NCBI GenBank assembly: GCA_947500645.1
Contig: CANMSD010000001.1
Coordinates: 930,001-994,000, forward strand
Length of the DNA: 64,000 nucleotides
Direction of reading: 5' to 3'
From: an uncultured Erythrobacter sp.
GTDB taxonomy: Bacteria > Pseudomonadota > Alphaproteobacteria > Sphingomonadales > Sphingomonadaceae
Under the pieces are notes generated by a model. The model saw only the letters and a program-made list of their open reading frames with translations. It had not been told where the DNA came from and searched no databases. Positions 34,478 to 43,736 of the stretch are shown piece after piece (position 1 is the first letter of the stretch; the number at the start of each line of letters is the position of its first letter). Made by a program: the position numbers and the translations under genes.

Positions 34478-35416
34478 TCAGTACCCCCTTACTGGATCGA
34501 ATATCGGCGCGACCGGCTCTCCCCGGCGGTATTTGTCGAGATTGTCCAGGAAGCGCTCGGCGCTGCGGATAAACATCTTGTCCTGCGCACGGCCAGACAG
34601 GTGCATGGATATATGCGCATTGTCGAGCGTCCAGAGTAAATGATCTGCGGGCAGCGGTTCGGGCGTGGTCACGTCCAGAAATGCGCCGCCGATTGTCTTC
34701 GCTTGCAGCGCCTCGATCAAGGCCGGCTGGTCGATCACGGCGCCGCGCGCGATGTTCACGATGACGGCATCGGATTTCATCGAGGTTAGCTCGTCTGCTC
34801 CGATCATTCCGTCGGTTTCAGGTGTCGCCGGTACGGCGAGAATGATCCAGTCGAACTCACCCAGTTTGGCGCGCCATTCATCTGGCGTGAGCACGCCCTC
34901 TCCGCCCGATCTGCGCACTACGGTGACGTCGACATCGAAGGCTTCAAGGCGCGGCTTGATCAGCTTGCCTATCGCGCCATAGCCAAGCAGGAGTGCCTTC
35001 GAGCCAGACAGCTCGCGCTTGCCTGGGCTGTCGGTCAGCCACTCGCGCCGCTCGGCCGCGCGCATCACATCGCGATATCCCTTCGCGATGTTGAGCATGC
35101 CCATCACGACATATTCAGCGATGGTGATCGCGTTGATCCCCGCGCCATTGGTGACCGTGATACCGCGATCAATCAGCACATCCATCGGCAGGAAATCCAG
35201 GCCCGCATAGATGGAGTTCAGCCATTTGAGCTTGGTCGCGGCGCGGAGCGTATCCGCCATCGCCTCCTGCTCATACATGTCGAACCAGCCAATCTCGGCC
35301 TCTGGCACGGCCTCAAGCGCTTCTTCCTTGGTCATAAACCAGCGGACGTCCAAATCGTCTGGCAAACGGGGTTCGAGCAGCGGACGGATCAGGCCGGATA
35401 TCGCGAGTGTGGTCAT
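34478..35416 (-). CDS. D-2-hydroxyacid dehydrogenase family protein
   Basis: This 312-residue NAD(P)-dependent dehydrogenase has the Rossmann motif LLGYGAIGKLI (GxGxxG, about residues 140-150), the catalytic Arg in VNIARGAVIDQ, Glu in VTTPEPLP and His in NAHISMHLSG. It reduces or oxidises 2-hydroxy/2-oxo acids. The start ATG overlaps the cysS stop by one base (TAATG), with GGGAGTGG upstream, so the gene is co-translated with cysS; the functional link is unclear. Confidence 0.9.
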   Translation of the reverse strand: MTTLAISGLIRPLLEPRLPDDLDVRWFMTKEEALEAVPEAEIGWFDMYEQEAMADTLRAATKLKWLNSIYAGLDFLPMDVLIDRGITVTNGAGINAITIAEYVVMGMLNIAKGYRDVMRAAERREWLTDSPGKRELSGSKALLLGYGAIGKLIKPRLEAFDVDVTVVRRSGGEGVLTPDEWRAKLGEFDWIILAVPATPETDGMIGADELTSMKSDAVIVNIARGAVIDQPALIEALQAKTIGGAFLDVTTPEPLPADHLLWTLDNAHISMHLSGRAQDKMFIRSAERFLDNLDKYRRGEPVAPIFDPVRGY

Positions 35417-36846
35417 TACAGTTTCCACTCCCAGCCCATCGGATCGCCGTCCATCACCTCCACGCCGCGTTCGGCCAGCTCATCGCGGATCGCATCGGAC
35501 GCGGCAAAGTCCTTTTCCGCACGAGCGGCTTTGCGGCGAGCAAAGGCGTCGTCGATCTCTGCTTCGGTAATGGTAGCGATCTTGGGACGAATGCAAAGAT
35601 CAGTACGGGCCAGGTCAAACAGTCCCAGCCCCAGAACAGCATCGATCCGTTCGACCACAGCACGCTTGATACCCGCATCTACCTTCTTGGTCGCGAGCGC
35701 ATCTTCGAGCGCCGTGAGTGCTACTGCTGTGTTCAAGTCGTCCGCAATCGCCGTCTCGAACTTTTCGAGCACAGGCGCGAACTTAGGGTGATCGGTTGCC
35801 TCGCCGGACGGCGCATCGGCAATCCGCTCCACCAACATCACAATCCGCTTGAGCCGAGTGAGCGCCGCTTGCAGCCCCTCCCAACTGAACTCCAGTTCGC
35901 TGCGATAGTGCGCCTGTAGGCACAGCGTCCTGTAGGCGAGCGGGTGGTAGCCGCGATCGACCAGTGTCTGCAGGACCAGAAATTCGCCAGTCGATTTCGA
36001 CATCTTGCCGCGCCGGTCGATCAGGAAGTTGTTGTGCATCCAGATCGAAGCCGCGCTGTCTGACGAACAATTATGCGCCTGATTTTGCGCAATCTCATTC
36101 GGATGGTGGATCTCCCGGTGGTCGATCCCGCCCGTGTGAATGTCAAACGGGTGGCCAAGCAATTCGGCGCTCATCACCGAGCATTCGAGATGCCAGCCCG
36201 GCGCACCTTTGCCCCAAGGGGAATCCCATTCCATCTGCCGCGTCTCGCCCTGAGGCGTCTTGCGCCAAATCGCGAAATCGGCGGCGTTGCGCTTGCCTTC
36301 GACCTCGTCGATCCGGCCTTCCCCATCCTCGGTGACGGCACGCGCAAGCCGTCCGTATTCGGGCACGGTCGAGACGTCGAAATAGAGCCCGCTGTCGAGC
36401 TTATAGCAGTGCTTGTCCTGCATTTGCTTGCCCCATTCGATCATACTCTCGACATAGTCGGTGGCGCGCGGGTGAGCCGGTTTGCGCACGTTCAGGCGAT
36501 CCAGATCGGCCTCGAAAACTTCCTGATAGTAGCGCGCAATGTCCCATGCGCTCTTGCCTTGCGCAGCGGCGGCCTTCTCCATCTTGTCATCGCCCGCATC
36601 GGCATCGCTGGTCAGGTGTCCGACATCGGTGATGTTGATGACATGGCTGAGCTTGTAGCCGAGATGGCTCAGCGTCCGGCCCAAAGTATCCGCGAAGATA
36701 TAGGCGCGCATATTGCCGATATGCTGGTAATTGTAGACCGTCGGCCCGCAGGTATAGACGCGCGCCTCACCTTCATGGATCGGCTGGAAGGTTTCTAGCT
36801 CACGGGTGAGCGAATTGAACAGTTTGAGAGGCGCAACGTCAGTCAT
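35416..36846 (-). CDS. cysS: Cysteinyl-tRNA synthetase
   Basis: This 476-residue class I aminoacyl-tRNA synthetase charges tRNA-Cys. It has the HIGH-type motif in YQHIGNMRAY, the KMSKS loop (KMSKSTGEF), and zinc-binding CGPTVYN and ECSVMS segments with the later HHPNEIAQ. ATG at 36846 starts the conserved N-terminus; a longer reading from 36888 is not supported. Length is normal. Confidence 0.95.
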   Translation of the reverse strand: MTDVAPLKLFNSLTRELETFQPIHEGEARVYTCGPTVYNYQHIGNMRAYIFADTLGRTLSHLGYKLSHVINITDVGHLTSDADAGDDKMEKAAAAQGKSAWDIARYYQEVFEADLDRLNVRKPAHPRATDYVESMIEWGKQMQDKHCYKLDSGLYFDVSTVPEYGRLARAVTEDGEGRIDEVEGKRNAADFAIWRKTPQGETRQMEWDSPWGKGAPGWHLECSVMSAELLGHPFDIHTGGIDHREIHHPNEIAQNQAHNCSSDSAASIWMHNNFLIDRRGKMSKSTGEFLVLQTLVDRGYHPLAYRTLCLQAHYRSELEFSWEGLQAALTRLKRIVMLVERIADAPSGEATDHPKFAPVLEKFETAIADDLNTAVALTALEDALATKKVDAGIKRAVVERIDAVLGLGLFDLARTDLCIRPKIATITEAEIDDAFARRKAARAEKDFAASDAIRDELAERGVEVMDGDPMGWEWKL

Positions 36847-36878
36847 ATCGCGCGCTTTGCTAGGCCCGCGCCGCGCGG

Positions 36879-37553
36879 TCAATCCCAACCTTGCCAGCGG
36901 ATCGTTTCATCCAATGGTGCGCGCGGCACTTCGAAATTGTTCACCGGCGCGTCAGCGTCGCGATACCCGATGGCGGCGCCGCAGAAAAAGATATGGTCAT
37001 CGGGAATGTCGATCACTTCGCGGATTTGCTCGGAATAGACCGCCCAGGCTTCCTGGAAGCAGCAATCGAGCCCTTCCTCCCGCAGCAGCAGCGCTATCGT
37101 CTGCAACCACATGCCGATGTCGGACCATTGCGGCGGCCCCATATATTTGGGTGTGTGGATCATCATCAGTACGGAAGCATCGAAAGCGCGGAAATTCTGC
37201 GCGAACCACATCAGCCGCTTGCCCTTTTCCTCGCGCGAAATTTCAAGCGAGGCGTAGAGCGCTTCGCCAACGCCAAAACGGCGCTCCTCATAGGCACCGT
37301 CGAGCTCAGGCGGATAGATGTGGTATTCTGGTTTGTGCGCTTCGCGGCCCTTGGGAAATTCCTGCGCGATCCGCGCAAAAAGCTGCTGCATCGGTTCGCC
37401 AGTTAGCGCCAGAGCATGCCACGGCTGGGTATTGCCGCCCGATGGCGCGCGCTGCGCCTTTTCCAGCACGCGAGTGAGGATTTCTCGGTCAACTTGTTTG
37501 TCGGTGAACTGGCGGACAGAACGGCGGGTGGTGACGGCTTCGGTTACGTTCAT
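36879..37553 (-). CDS. Nitroreductase family protein
   Basis: The 224-residue FMN oxidoreductase begins MNVTEAVTTRRSVRQF and contains RAPSGGNTQPWHAL (FMN phosphate-binding) and WLQTIALLLREEGLDCCFQEAW. These are typical of nitroreductases/oxygen-insensitive NfsB-like or benzoquinone-reducing enzymes. Substrate not determinable. ATG at 37553 is used; the upstream in-frame extension lacks conservation-like character. Confidence 0.9.
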   Translation of the reverse strand: MNVTEAVTTRRSVRQFTDKQVDREILTRVLEKAQRAPSGGNTQPWHALALTGEPMQQLFARIAQEFPKGREAHKPEYHIYPPELDGAYEERRFGVGEALYASLEISREEKGKRLMWFAQNFRAFDASVLMMIHTPKYMGPPQWSDIGMWLQTIALLLREEGLDCCFQEAWAVYSEQIREVIDIPDDHIFFCGAAIGYRDADAPVNNFEVPRAPLDETIRWQGWD

Positions 37554-37592
37554 GTAGATATTCCTTAATTCTTTCAGCCTATTCTCGCGATT

Positions 37593-38051
37593 ATGAAATG
37601 GCTTGCCAACCTCTTCAAAGCGTCGCCGCCACCCGAGCCAATTGAGCACTTGCTCTTTGGAACGCTTATCGGGTCACATTCGCTCAATGGACAAATCTGT
37701 TCGTGGGAAACTGCCAACCCAATCGACACGCCAATAGGCGCGCTCGCACTTGAGTTCCAAGCTGGAGCCGAAGGGCCGACCCCTCGGCAGGTCAACCTCT
37801 GGCTGGAAATCGTCGACAATCTCAAGCAGCTTCGCGAAGACGCATTTCCCTTCTTGAAAGGCTGGCTTGAGGAACTCAACCCTAACTTGGCGCCAAAGGA
37901 CATAGAGCCGTCGGCTATCCTAATCTGGGACTATCCGGAAACCCTGCCAAACTGGAGTTTGCAGTTCTATCTCCCTTCTCGCTACTGGCGATTCACAGTC
38001 ACGTATGAGAATGGCAAAGCCGCGCACACCGACTTCGACCGCGAAAGCTAA
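37593..38051 (+). CDS. Hypothetical protein
   Basis: The 152-residue soluble protein has no signal peptide or membrane segment. It is rich in Trp and Pro, with [36 protein letters not shown] and [30 protein letters not shown] do not recognise a family, though the style resembles small immunity or DUF-type proteins. It is divergent from the nitroreductase gene and its stop overlaps the convergent cobT stop by four bases. Confidence 0.6.
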   Translation: MKWLANLFKASPPPEPIEHLLFGTLIGSHSLNGQICSWETANPIDTPIGALALEFQAGAEGPTPRQVNLWLEIVDNLKQLREDAFPFLKGWLEELNPNLAPKDIEPSAILIWDYPETLPNWSLQFYLPSRYWRFTVTYENGKAAHTDFDRES

Positions 38052-39889
38052 CGCCGCCCCCTGGGTCCCTTCTCATCCTCGAACAGTTCCGCAAGCTGCT
38101 CCATGATCGTGCCGCCGAGTTGTTCGACGTCCATGATCGTCACCGCGCGGCGATAGTATCGCGTCACATCGTGGCCGATCCCGATCGCGACCAATTGCAC
38201 AGGTGAGACATTCTCGATCCACTCGATCACGCCGCGCAAATGCGCTTCGAGATAGCCGGCGGAGTTCACGCTCAGAGTGCTATCATCAACCGGCGCGCCA
38301 TCGGAAATCACCATCATGATCCGGCGTTCTTCAGGCCGATACATCAGGCGCGAATGCGCCCACATCAGCGCCTCGCCGTCGATGTTTTCCTTGAGCAGGC
38401 CTTCGCGCATCATCAGGCCGAGATTGCGCCGCGCGCGGCGCCACGGCTCATCGGCCTGCTTGTAAATGATGTGGCGCAAATCATTGAGCCGGCCCGGCCC
38501 CTGAGGCTTGCCATCGGCGAGCCACGCCTCGCGCGACTGCCCGCCCTTCCACGCGCGGGTGGTGAAGCCGAGGATCTCGGTTTTGACCCCGCAGCGCTCC
38601 AGAGTGCGCGCCAGAATGTCCGCGCTTATCGCGGCGATCGAAATCGGCCGCCCGCGCATCGAACCCGAATTGTCTATCAACAGTGTAACGACCGTATCGC
38701 GAAACTCGATGTCGCGCTCGACCTTGTAGCTGAGCGCCGTTCCGGGAGAGATCACCACGCGGGCTAATCGCGCCGCATCAAGCACGCCTTCTTCCTGATC
38801 GAAATCCCAGCTGCGGTTCTGCTGCGCCATCAACCGGCGCTGAAGCCGGTTGGCGAGTCGCGTGACGACACCTTGCAGTCCCGTCAGCTGGCTATCGAGA
38901 TAGGCCCGCAGCCGGTCGAGCTCCTCGGCGTCGCACAACTCCGGCGCTTCGATTTCCTCGTCGAATTTCTCGGTGAAAGCCTTGTAATCGAGTCCTTCGG
39001 GAATGTCGGCTTGTGGTCGGTTGGGTCGGACCGGCGCATTGCTGGCATCGCCATCTTCGCCGGGCTCGCCATCCTGCATTTCCTCTTCGCCGGACAGCTC
39101 TGTGTCGGCGTCGCCATCGCCGTCGCCCTCCGCCATTTCACCGGCCATTTCGCTGGCCTGCGGATCGACGTCGCCTTCTTCCTGCTCGTCGCCTTCCTGC
39201 TCTTCGTCAGGACCTTCCTCGTCATCGCCGTCTTCATTGTCGGCTTCGTCAGGTGCATCTTGCGGACGGGTGAGATCCAGATCGCGCAGCAAGTCCAGCG
39301 CAAGCTCCTGGAAGGCCTTCTGGTCATCGAGTGAGCTAGCGAGATCATCCACGCTGGCACCGATTTTGTCTTCGATCCATTCGCGGACCATATTCACGCC
39401 AGTTGCGGCAGCCTCTGGCACGGGCTGTCCGGTCAGTTTTTCGCGCAGGATCAGGCTGAGCGCGCCTTGAACCGGCACTTCGCTCTCATTCTGCGCACGA
39501 GTGATCGGATCGCTGCCGACCCGCATCATCAGGGCCGCGTCCAGATTGTCGCGCATCCCTTCATAATCGTTCGAGCCAAGCGCCTCGTATCGCACTTGCT
39601 CGACCGCATCATAGCAAGCCCTTGCCACTGGCTCCGGCGGAGCGCCGCGTTCGTGCAAACCAACATTATGGTGCCGCAATTTCAGCGAAAAACTGTCCGC
39701 AAAGCCGCGCGCTTCGCTGACTTGCTCTGACGGCAGATCGCGGCCCGGCAAAGGCACGCGAAAGCGATTTCCGGCGGAACCCGGCACATCCGCGCTCCAA
39801 GCCACCTCGACCTCTGGATCGCGCGCAATCGCACGGCTCGCGCCGGTCAGCGCGTGCTTGAACTTATCGAGAGGGGATTCTTCGGCCAT
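38048..39889 (-). CDS. cobT: Cobaltochelatase CobT-family VWA protein
   Basis: The 613-residue protein has the CobT architecture: an N-terminal domain (about 1-215), a very acidic linker (about 220-290), and a C-terminal VWA domain with the MIDAS motif DNSGS in [13 protein letters not shown]. CobT forms the CobST chaperone complex with AAA+ CobS for cobalt insertion, and in genomes without CobN it may serve another chelatase or MoxR/VWA role. No cobS or cobN is adjacent here. Upstream lies a sphingomonad-type inverted repeat. Confidence 0.9.
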   Translation of the reverse strand: MAEESPLDKFKHALTGASRAIARDPEVEVAWSADVPGSAGNRFRVPLPGRDLPSEQVSEARGFADSFSLKLRHHNVGLHERGAPPEPVARACYDAVEQVRYEALGSNDYEGMRDNLDAALMMRVGSDPITRAQNESEVPVQGALSLILREKLTGQPVPEAAATGVNMVREWIEDKIGASVDDLASSLDDQKAFQELALDLLRDLDLTRPQDAPDEADNEDGDDEEGPDEEQEGDEQEEGDVDPQASEMAGEMAEGDGDGDADTELSGEEEMQDGEPGEDGDASNAPVRPNRPQADIPEGLDYKAFTEKFDEEIEAPELCDAEELDRLRAYLDSQLTGLQGVVTRLANRLQRRLMAQQNRSWDFDQEEGVLDAARLARVVISPGTALSYKVERDIEFRDTVVTLLIDNSGSMRGRPISIAAISADILARTLERCGVKTEILGFTTRAWKGGQSREAWLADGKPQGPGRLNDLRHIIYKQADEPWRRARRNLGLMMREGLLKENIDGEALMWAHSRLMYRPEERRIMMVISDGAPVDDSTLSVNSAGYLEAHLRGVIEWIENVSPVQLVAIGIGHDVTRYYRRAVTIMDVEQLGGTIMEQLAELFEDEKGPRGRR

Positions 39890-39906
39890 TCTGTTCCTGC
39901 TATGCG

Positions 39907-39977
39907 CTCCCGCGAAGGCGGGAGCCTCCTGCCACGAGCTATGTACTGGTGGCTGGAGATCCCGCCTTCGCGGGGAT
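39907..39977. repeat. Paired palindromic repeat of REP/MITE type
   Basis: Two palindromic elements, CTCCCGC-gaag-GCGGGAG (39907-39924) and ATCCCGC-cttc-GCGGG(G)AT (39959-39977), are reverse complements of each other and flank a 34-bp spacer. Each can form a hairpin and together they can form one large stem. The CCCGCcttcGCGGG core is a dispersed repeat in many sphingomonad genomes (family knowledge). Position between fsa and cobT suggests a terminator-like or mobile origin. Confidence 0.65.
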
Positions 39978-39982
39978 TCGCA

Positions 39983-40639
39983 TTAATCTACAATCTTTTG
40001 CCCGGTCTTTTCCCAATCGGCCAAAAACGCAGCGATGCCCTTGTCCGTCAGCGTATGATTGAACAGCGCCTTGATCACCTTTGGCGGTGCCGTCATGACG
40101 TCTGCGCCGATCTTTGCGCTTTCGAGCACGTGAGTCACATGACGCACACTGGCAACGAGTATCTCGGTCTCGTACATATAATTGTCGTAGATCAGGCGGA
40201 TGTCTTCGATCAGATCCATCCCGTCAAAGCCATTGTCGTCATGGCGACCGACGAACGGGCTGATGAAGGTCGCACCGGCTTTCGCCGCGAGCAGCGCCTG
40301 ATTGGCCGAGAAGCAGAGCGTGACATTCACCATGGTGCCATCGCCGGTCAGCGCTTTACAGGTCTTCAGCCCGTCGATTGTCAGCGGAACCTTAATGCAG
40401 ACATTGTCGGCGATTTTGCGCAGTACTTCAGCCTCACGCATCATGGTTTCGTGATCAAGCGCGACAACTTCGGCCGACACGGGACCATCGGTAATACCGC
40501 AAATCTCCTTCGTCACTTCCATGAAGTCGCGGCCCGATTTGTGGATCAGCGAGGGGTTGGTCGTCACGCCATCGAGCAGGCCGGTTGCAGCCAGTTCTTT
40601 GATGTCATCGATCTCGGCAGTGTCAGCGAAGAATTTCAT
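39983..40639 (-). CDS. fsa: Fructose-6-phosphate aldolase/transaldolase (TalC/Fsa type)
   Basis: This 218-residue short transaldolase has the Schiff-base lysine in [11 protein letters not shown] (about residue 85), the opening [15 protein letters not shown] and [14 protein letters not shown], all family hallmarks. It transfers dihydroxyacetone units or cleaves fructose-6-phosphate in the pentose phosphate pathway. The ATG at 40639 is clear. It is followed by the paired repeat and cobT. Confidence 0.93.
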   Translation of the reverse strand: MKFFADTAEIDDIKELAATGLLDGVTTNPSLIHKSGRDFMEVTKEICGITDGPVSAEVVALDHETMMREAEVLRKIADNVCIKVPLTIDGLKTCKALTGDGTMVNVTLCFSANQALLAAKAGATFISPFVGRHDDNGFDGMDLIEDIRLIYDNYMYETEILVASVRHVTHVLESAKIGADVMTAPPKVIKALFNHTLTDKGIAAFLADWEKTGQKIVD

Positions 40640-40780
40640 TGGTCTTTCAGGCTCCCAATCGGGTCAAAATTTGGCGTTCGAATCGAATGAACTGATTGGC
40701 ACAGTGAAGCGACCGAAACCAGCCGCACAGCAAGGTGCGATGCGATCCTGTTTATAGGCCGGTGCGCAAGAGCGAGTGCG

Positions 40781-41476
40781 TCAGAGTACGCGGCCCGCTC
40801 CGAATACCCCGATCAACAGCGGATCATTGGTCGCGCGCGGATTGTCGCGAATGCCCTGCTCTTCAATGCCGATCTCCTGCCAAATCGCATCGTTGACGTT
40901 GCCGGCGAGGCGCTGGGCGATGCCACTGACGTTGGTGCCAGCCGCCGCATCAATCAGCTGACCAACAAGCGGGTCCGATGCAATTTCTATCGCGCGGCCC
41001 AACTCCGGAACCATCGCCTCGATCAGCTGACCCCCCATCTCGCCGCGCAGGAAATCTGTCGCGGCGCGCGGTCCGCCGCGAACCAAAGCCGCAGCATTTG
41101 CGATGCCTATGACGCGCACTGTATCGGCAACGATTGGCGCGGCGCGTTCCGAGCCCTCAACTGCGATCTTCGCAAACTCGCCTTCGAGCCGCCTTTTGAA
41201 CAGGGCCGAGGTCAAAATACTGGAAAGCACATCGCCGCGCGTTCCGAGCAGCTGCCCCAACCCCAGCCTCGCGACCTCTCCGTCCCAGAAGCCACCCGGA
41301 GCAGTAAGCCGTGCAAAGGCACGCTCGCTCGAGATCAGCAGCAGGCGGCGGATGGCATCGGTAAAGCTGAAGCCTGGAATGGTCGAACAGGCCGGAAGAG
41401 CAATGACCACCGCGGTCGCGGCTCCGCCTCTCATGATCATGCGGCGACTCACCCGGCTGCGATCTTCGGCGTTCAT
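40781..41476 (-). CDS. DUF4197 exported protein
   Basis: The 231-residue product has an N-terminal export signal (RRMIMRGGAATAVVIALPACS, possibly a lipoprotein with Cys near residue 29) and a DUF4197-type body with repeats of Ala/Gly-rich helices, such as AIRRLLLISSERAFARL and GQLIDAAAGTNVSGIAQRLAG. Function unknown. It is divergent from priA across a 57-bp gap. Confidence 0.82.
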   Translation of the reverse strand: MNAEDRSRVSRRMIMRGGAATAVVIALPACSTIPGFSFTDAIRRLLLISSERAFARLTAPGGFWDGEVARLGLGQLLGTRGDVLSSILTSALFKRRLEGEFAKIAVEGSERAAPIVADTVRVIGIANAAALVRGGPRAATDFLRGEMGGQLIEAMVPELGRAIEIASDPLVGQLIDAAAGTNVSGIAQRLAGNVNDAIWQEIGIEEQGIRDNPRATNDPLLIGVFGAGRVL

Positions 41477-41533
41477 ATCGTTGGCCCTCTGCTTGTTATT
41501 CCTTGCACCTCTATCCCATATTACGAGCCAATC

Positions 41534-43702
41534 ATGAACCGTGTTCGCCTTCTCATCCTCAACGCTGCCCTTGGCCCGCTGGATTACAAGCTGCCAGACG
41601 GGGTGAGCGCACCTGCCGGGACGGTAGTGATTGCGCCGCTCGGCCCGCGCAAGGTGACGGGGATCGTCTGGGACGAAGGGCGCCTGCCCGGGCGTGATTT
41701 CGATCCAGGCAAGCTGCGCGCAATCCTGGAAGTCGTTCCTGTTCCCCCGCTTTCGAAGCCTTTGCGAAGGCTGATCGAATGGACAGCCGACTATTATTGC
41801 GCGGCGTTAGCCAGCGTAGCACGCATGGTCCTTTCCAGCGGCGGCGCTTTGGGCGGCCCGGCAACCATGACCGAATACCGCCTAAGTGGCGCGGAGGGGA
41901 GCGGCCGCATGACCCCGCAACGCAAACAGGCGTTGGAAAAACTCGTCGGCGAGCAAGGCACGATCCGCGAGCTTGCGGGCACTGCTGGTGTTTCCGAAGG
42001 AGTTCTGCGCGGAATGGTCAATGCGGGGCTGATCGAACCAGTCACCGTCGCGATTGACCGGCCTTTTCCCGCCACCGATCCCGAGCACTGGATACCGGAC
42101 CTGTCGGATGATCAGCGCGAAGTCTCCGACAGGCTGGTCGCAGCGGTCGCGGCTGGCGAATACGCCCCCTTCCTGCTCGACGGGGTGACCGGATCGGGCA
42201 AGACCGAGACCTATTTCGAGCCGATAGCCGAGGCTATCAGGCGGGGCCGGCAAGTGCTGGTTCTGTTGCCGGAAATCGCGCTGACGGAGAACTTCCTGGT
42301 CAGGTTCGAGCAGCGCTTCGGCACACCGCCAGTGCTGTGGCATTCCTCGCTCAAATCAACTGAACGCCGCCGCGCGTGGCGCGCGATCAGCGAAGGAACC
42401 GCGCAAGTTATTGTCGGCGCTCGCTCCGCGCTGTTCCTGCCCTATGCCAAGCTCGGCCTGATTGTCGTAGATGAAGCGCATGAGGTCAGTTTCAAGCAGG
42501 ACGAGGGCGTGCGCTACAACGCCCGCGATGTATCCGTAATGCGCGCGCGCTTCGAGAATATTCCGGTCGTCCTGGCCAGCGCTACGCCCGCGCTGGAAAG
42601 CCTGCATATGGCCTCGACCGGGACATATGAGCGGCTGGAATTGCCGAGCCGGTTTGGCGGTGCGACCTTGCCCGATATTCGCCTGATCGACCTGACGCAG
42701 GAGAAACCGGGGAGCGGTCGGTGGCTCGCCCCGCCGTTGGTCGCGGCGCTCGAAGATCGGCTGGCGAAGGGCGAGCAATCGCTGCTGTTCCTCAACCGCC
42801 GAGGCTTTGCTCCGCTTACTTTGTGCCGCAATTGCGGGCATCGTTATCAATGCCCCAATTGCAGCGCTTGGATGGTGGAGCATCGGCTGTCCGCTCGCCT
42901 CGCATGCCACCATTGTGGACACGAAACCGGAGTGCCCGCCGAATGTGCGGAATGTGGGGAACCAGATTGCCTGGTTGCCTGCGGACCGGGTGTGGAGCGG
43001 ATCGCAGATGAGGTCGCAGAGCTGTTTCCAGAAGCACGCGTCGCAGTCGCCACCTCCGACACGCTTGGCTCGCCAGAACGGGCGGCAAACTTTATCGCGC
43101 AAGCGGAAAGCGGGGCGATTGACGTGATTGTCGGCACGCAATTGGTGACCAAAGGCTTCCACTTTCCCGAGCTTACATTGGTGGGTGTGGTTGATGCCGA
43201 TCTCGGCCTCGAAGGCGGCGATTTGCGCGCTGCCGAGCGCACCTATCAGCAGGTTGCGCAGGTAGCGGGCCGTGCCGGTCGCGGCGCAAAGCCGGGCGAA
43301 GTTCTCATCCAGACGCGGCACACCGACGCTCCCGTTATCGCTGCTCTGGAAGCAGGGGATCGCGATGCGTTTTACGAGGCAGAAACCGAGGCGCGCCGCG
43401 ATGCCGGAGCACCACCATTTGGGCGCTGGGCTGCGATCATCCTGTCGAGTGAGGATGAAAAGGAAGCGCGCGCTGCTGCCGTGCGGCTAGGCGATACGCG
43501 TCCCTCCCAAGACGATCTCTACATCCTGGGCCCGGCCCCGGCACCGCTAGCACTGCTGCGCGGCCGATACCGCTATCGCTTCCTCGTAAACGCGCGGCGT
43601 TCGGCCGATTTGCAGAAGGTCTTGCGCCAGTGGCTCGACGCGCATGATTTCCCGCCAGGCCTGCGCGTCGGGATCGATATCGACCCCTATAGTTTCGTTT
43701 GA
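41534..43702 (+). CDS. priA: Primosomal protein N' (replication restart helicase) PriA
   Basis: PriA reloads the replisome at collapsed forks. The 722-residue helicase has Walker A GVTGSGKTETY (about residues 217-227), DEAHE box VVDEAHEVS and a zinc-binding region with paired cysteines (CRNC, CPNC, CHHC, CAEC, about 435-480), followed by conserved VGTQLVTKGFHFP and QVAGRAGRG motifs. The N-terminal DNA-binding domain begins at MNRVRLLILN. Length is normal. Confidence 0.95.
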   Translation: MNRVRLLILNAALGPLDYKLPDGVSAPAGTVVIAPLGPRKVTGIVWDEGRLPGRDFDPGKLRAILEVVPVPPLSKPLRRLIEWTADYYCAALASVARMVLSSGGALGGPATMTEYRLSGAEGSGRMTPQRKQALEKLVGEQGTIRELAGTAGVSEGVLRGMVNAGLIEPVTVAIDRPFPATDPEHWIPDLSDDQREVSDRLVAAVAAGEYAPFLLDGVTGSGKTETYFEPIAEAIRRGRQVLVLLPEIALTENFLVRFEQRFGTPPVLWHSSLKSTERRRAWRAISEGTAQVIVGARSALFLPYAKLGLIVVDEAHEVSFKQDEGVRYNARDVSVMRARFENIPVVLASATPALESLHMASTGTYERLELPSRFGGATLPDIRLIDLTQEKPGSGRWLAPPLVAALEDRLAKGEQSLLFLNRRGFAPLTLCRNCGHRYQCPNCSAWMVEHRLSARLACHHCGHETGVPAECAECGEPDCLVACGPGVERIADEVAELFPEARVAVATSDTLGSPERAANFIAQAESGAIDVIVGTQLVTKGFHFPELTLVGVVDADLGLEGGDLRAAERTYQQVAQVAGRAGRGAKPGEVLIQTRHTDAPVIAALEAGDRDAFYEAETEARRDAGAPPFGRWAAIILSSEDEKEARAAAVRLGDTRPSQDDLYILGPAPAPLALLRGRYRYRFLVNARRSADLQKVLRQWLDAHDFPPGLRVGIDIDPYSFV

Positions 43703-43736
43703 GGGCACCAATCGCGCTTCAAATCATTGATGCGAC

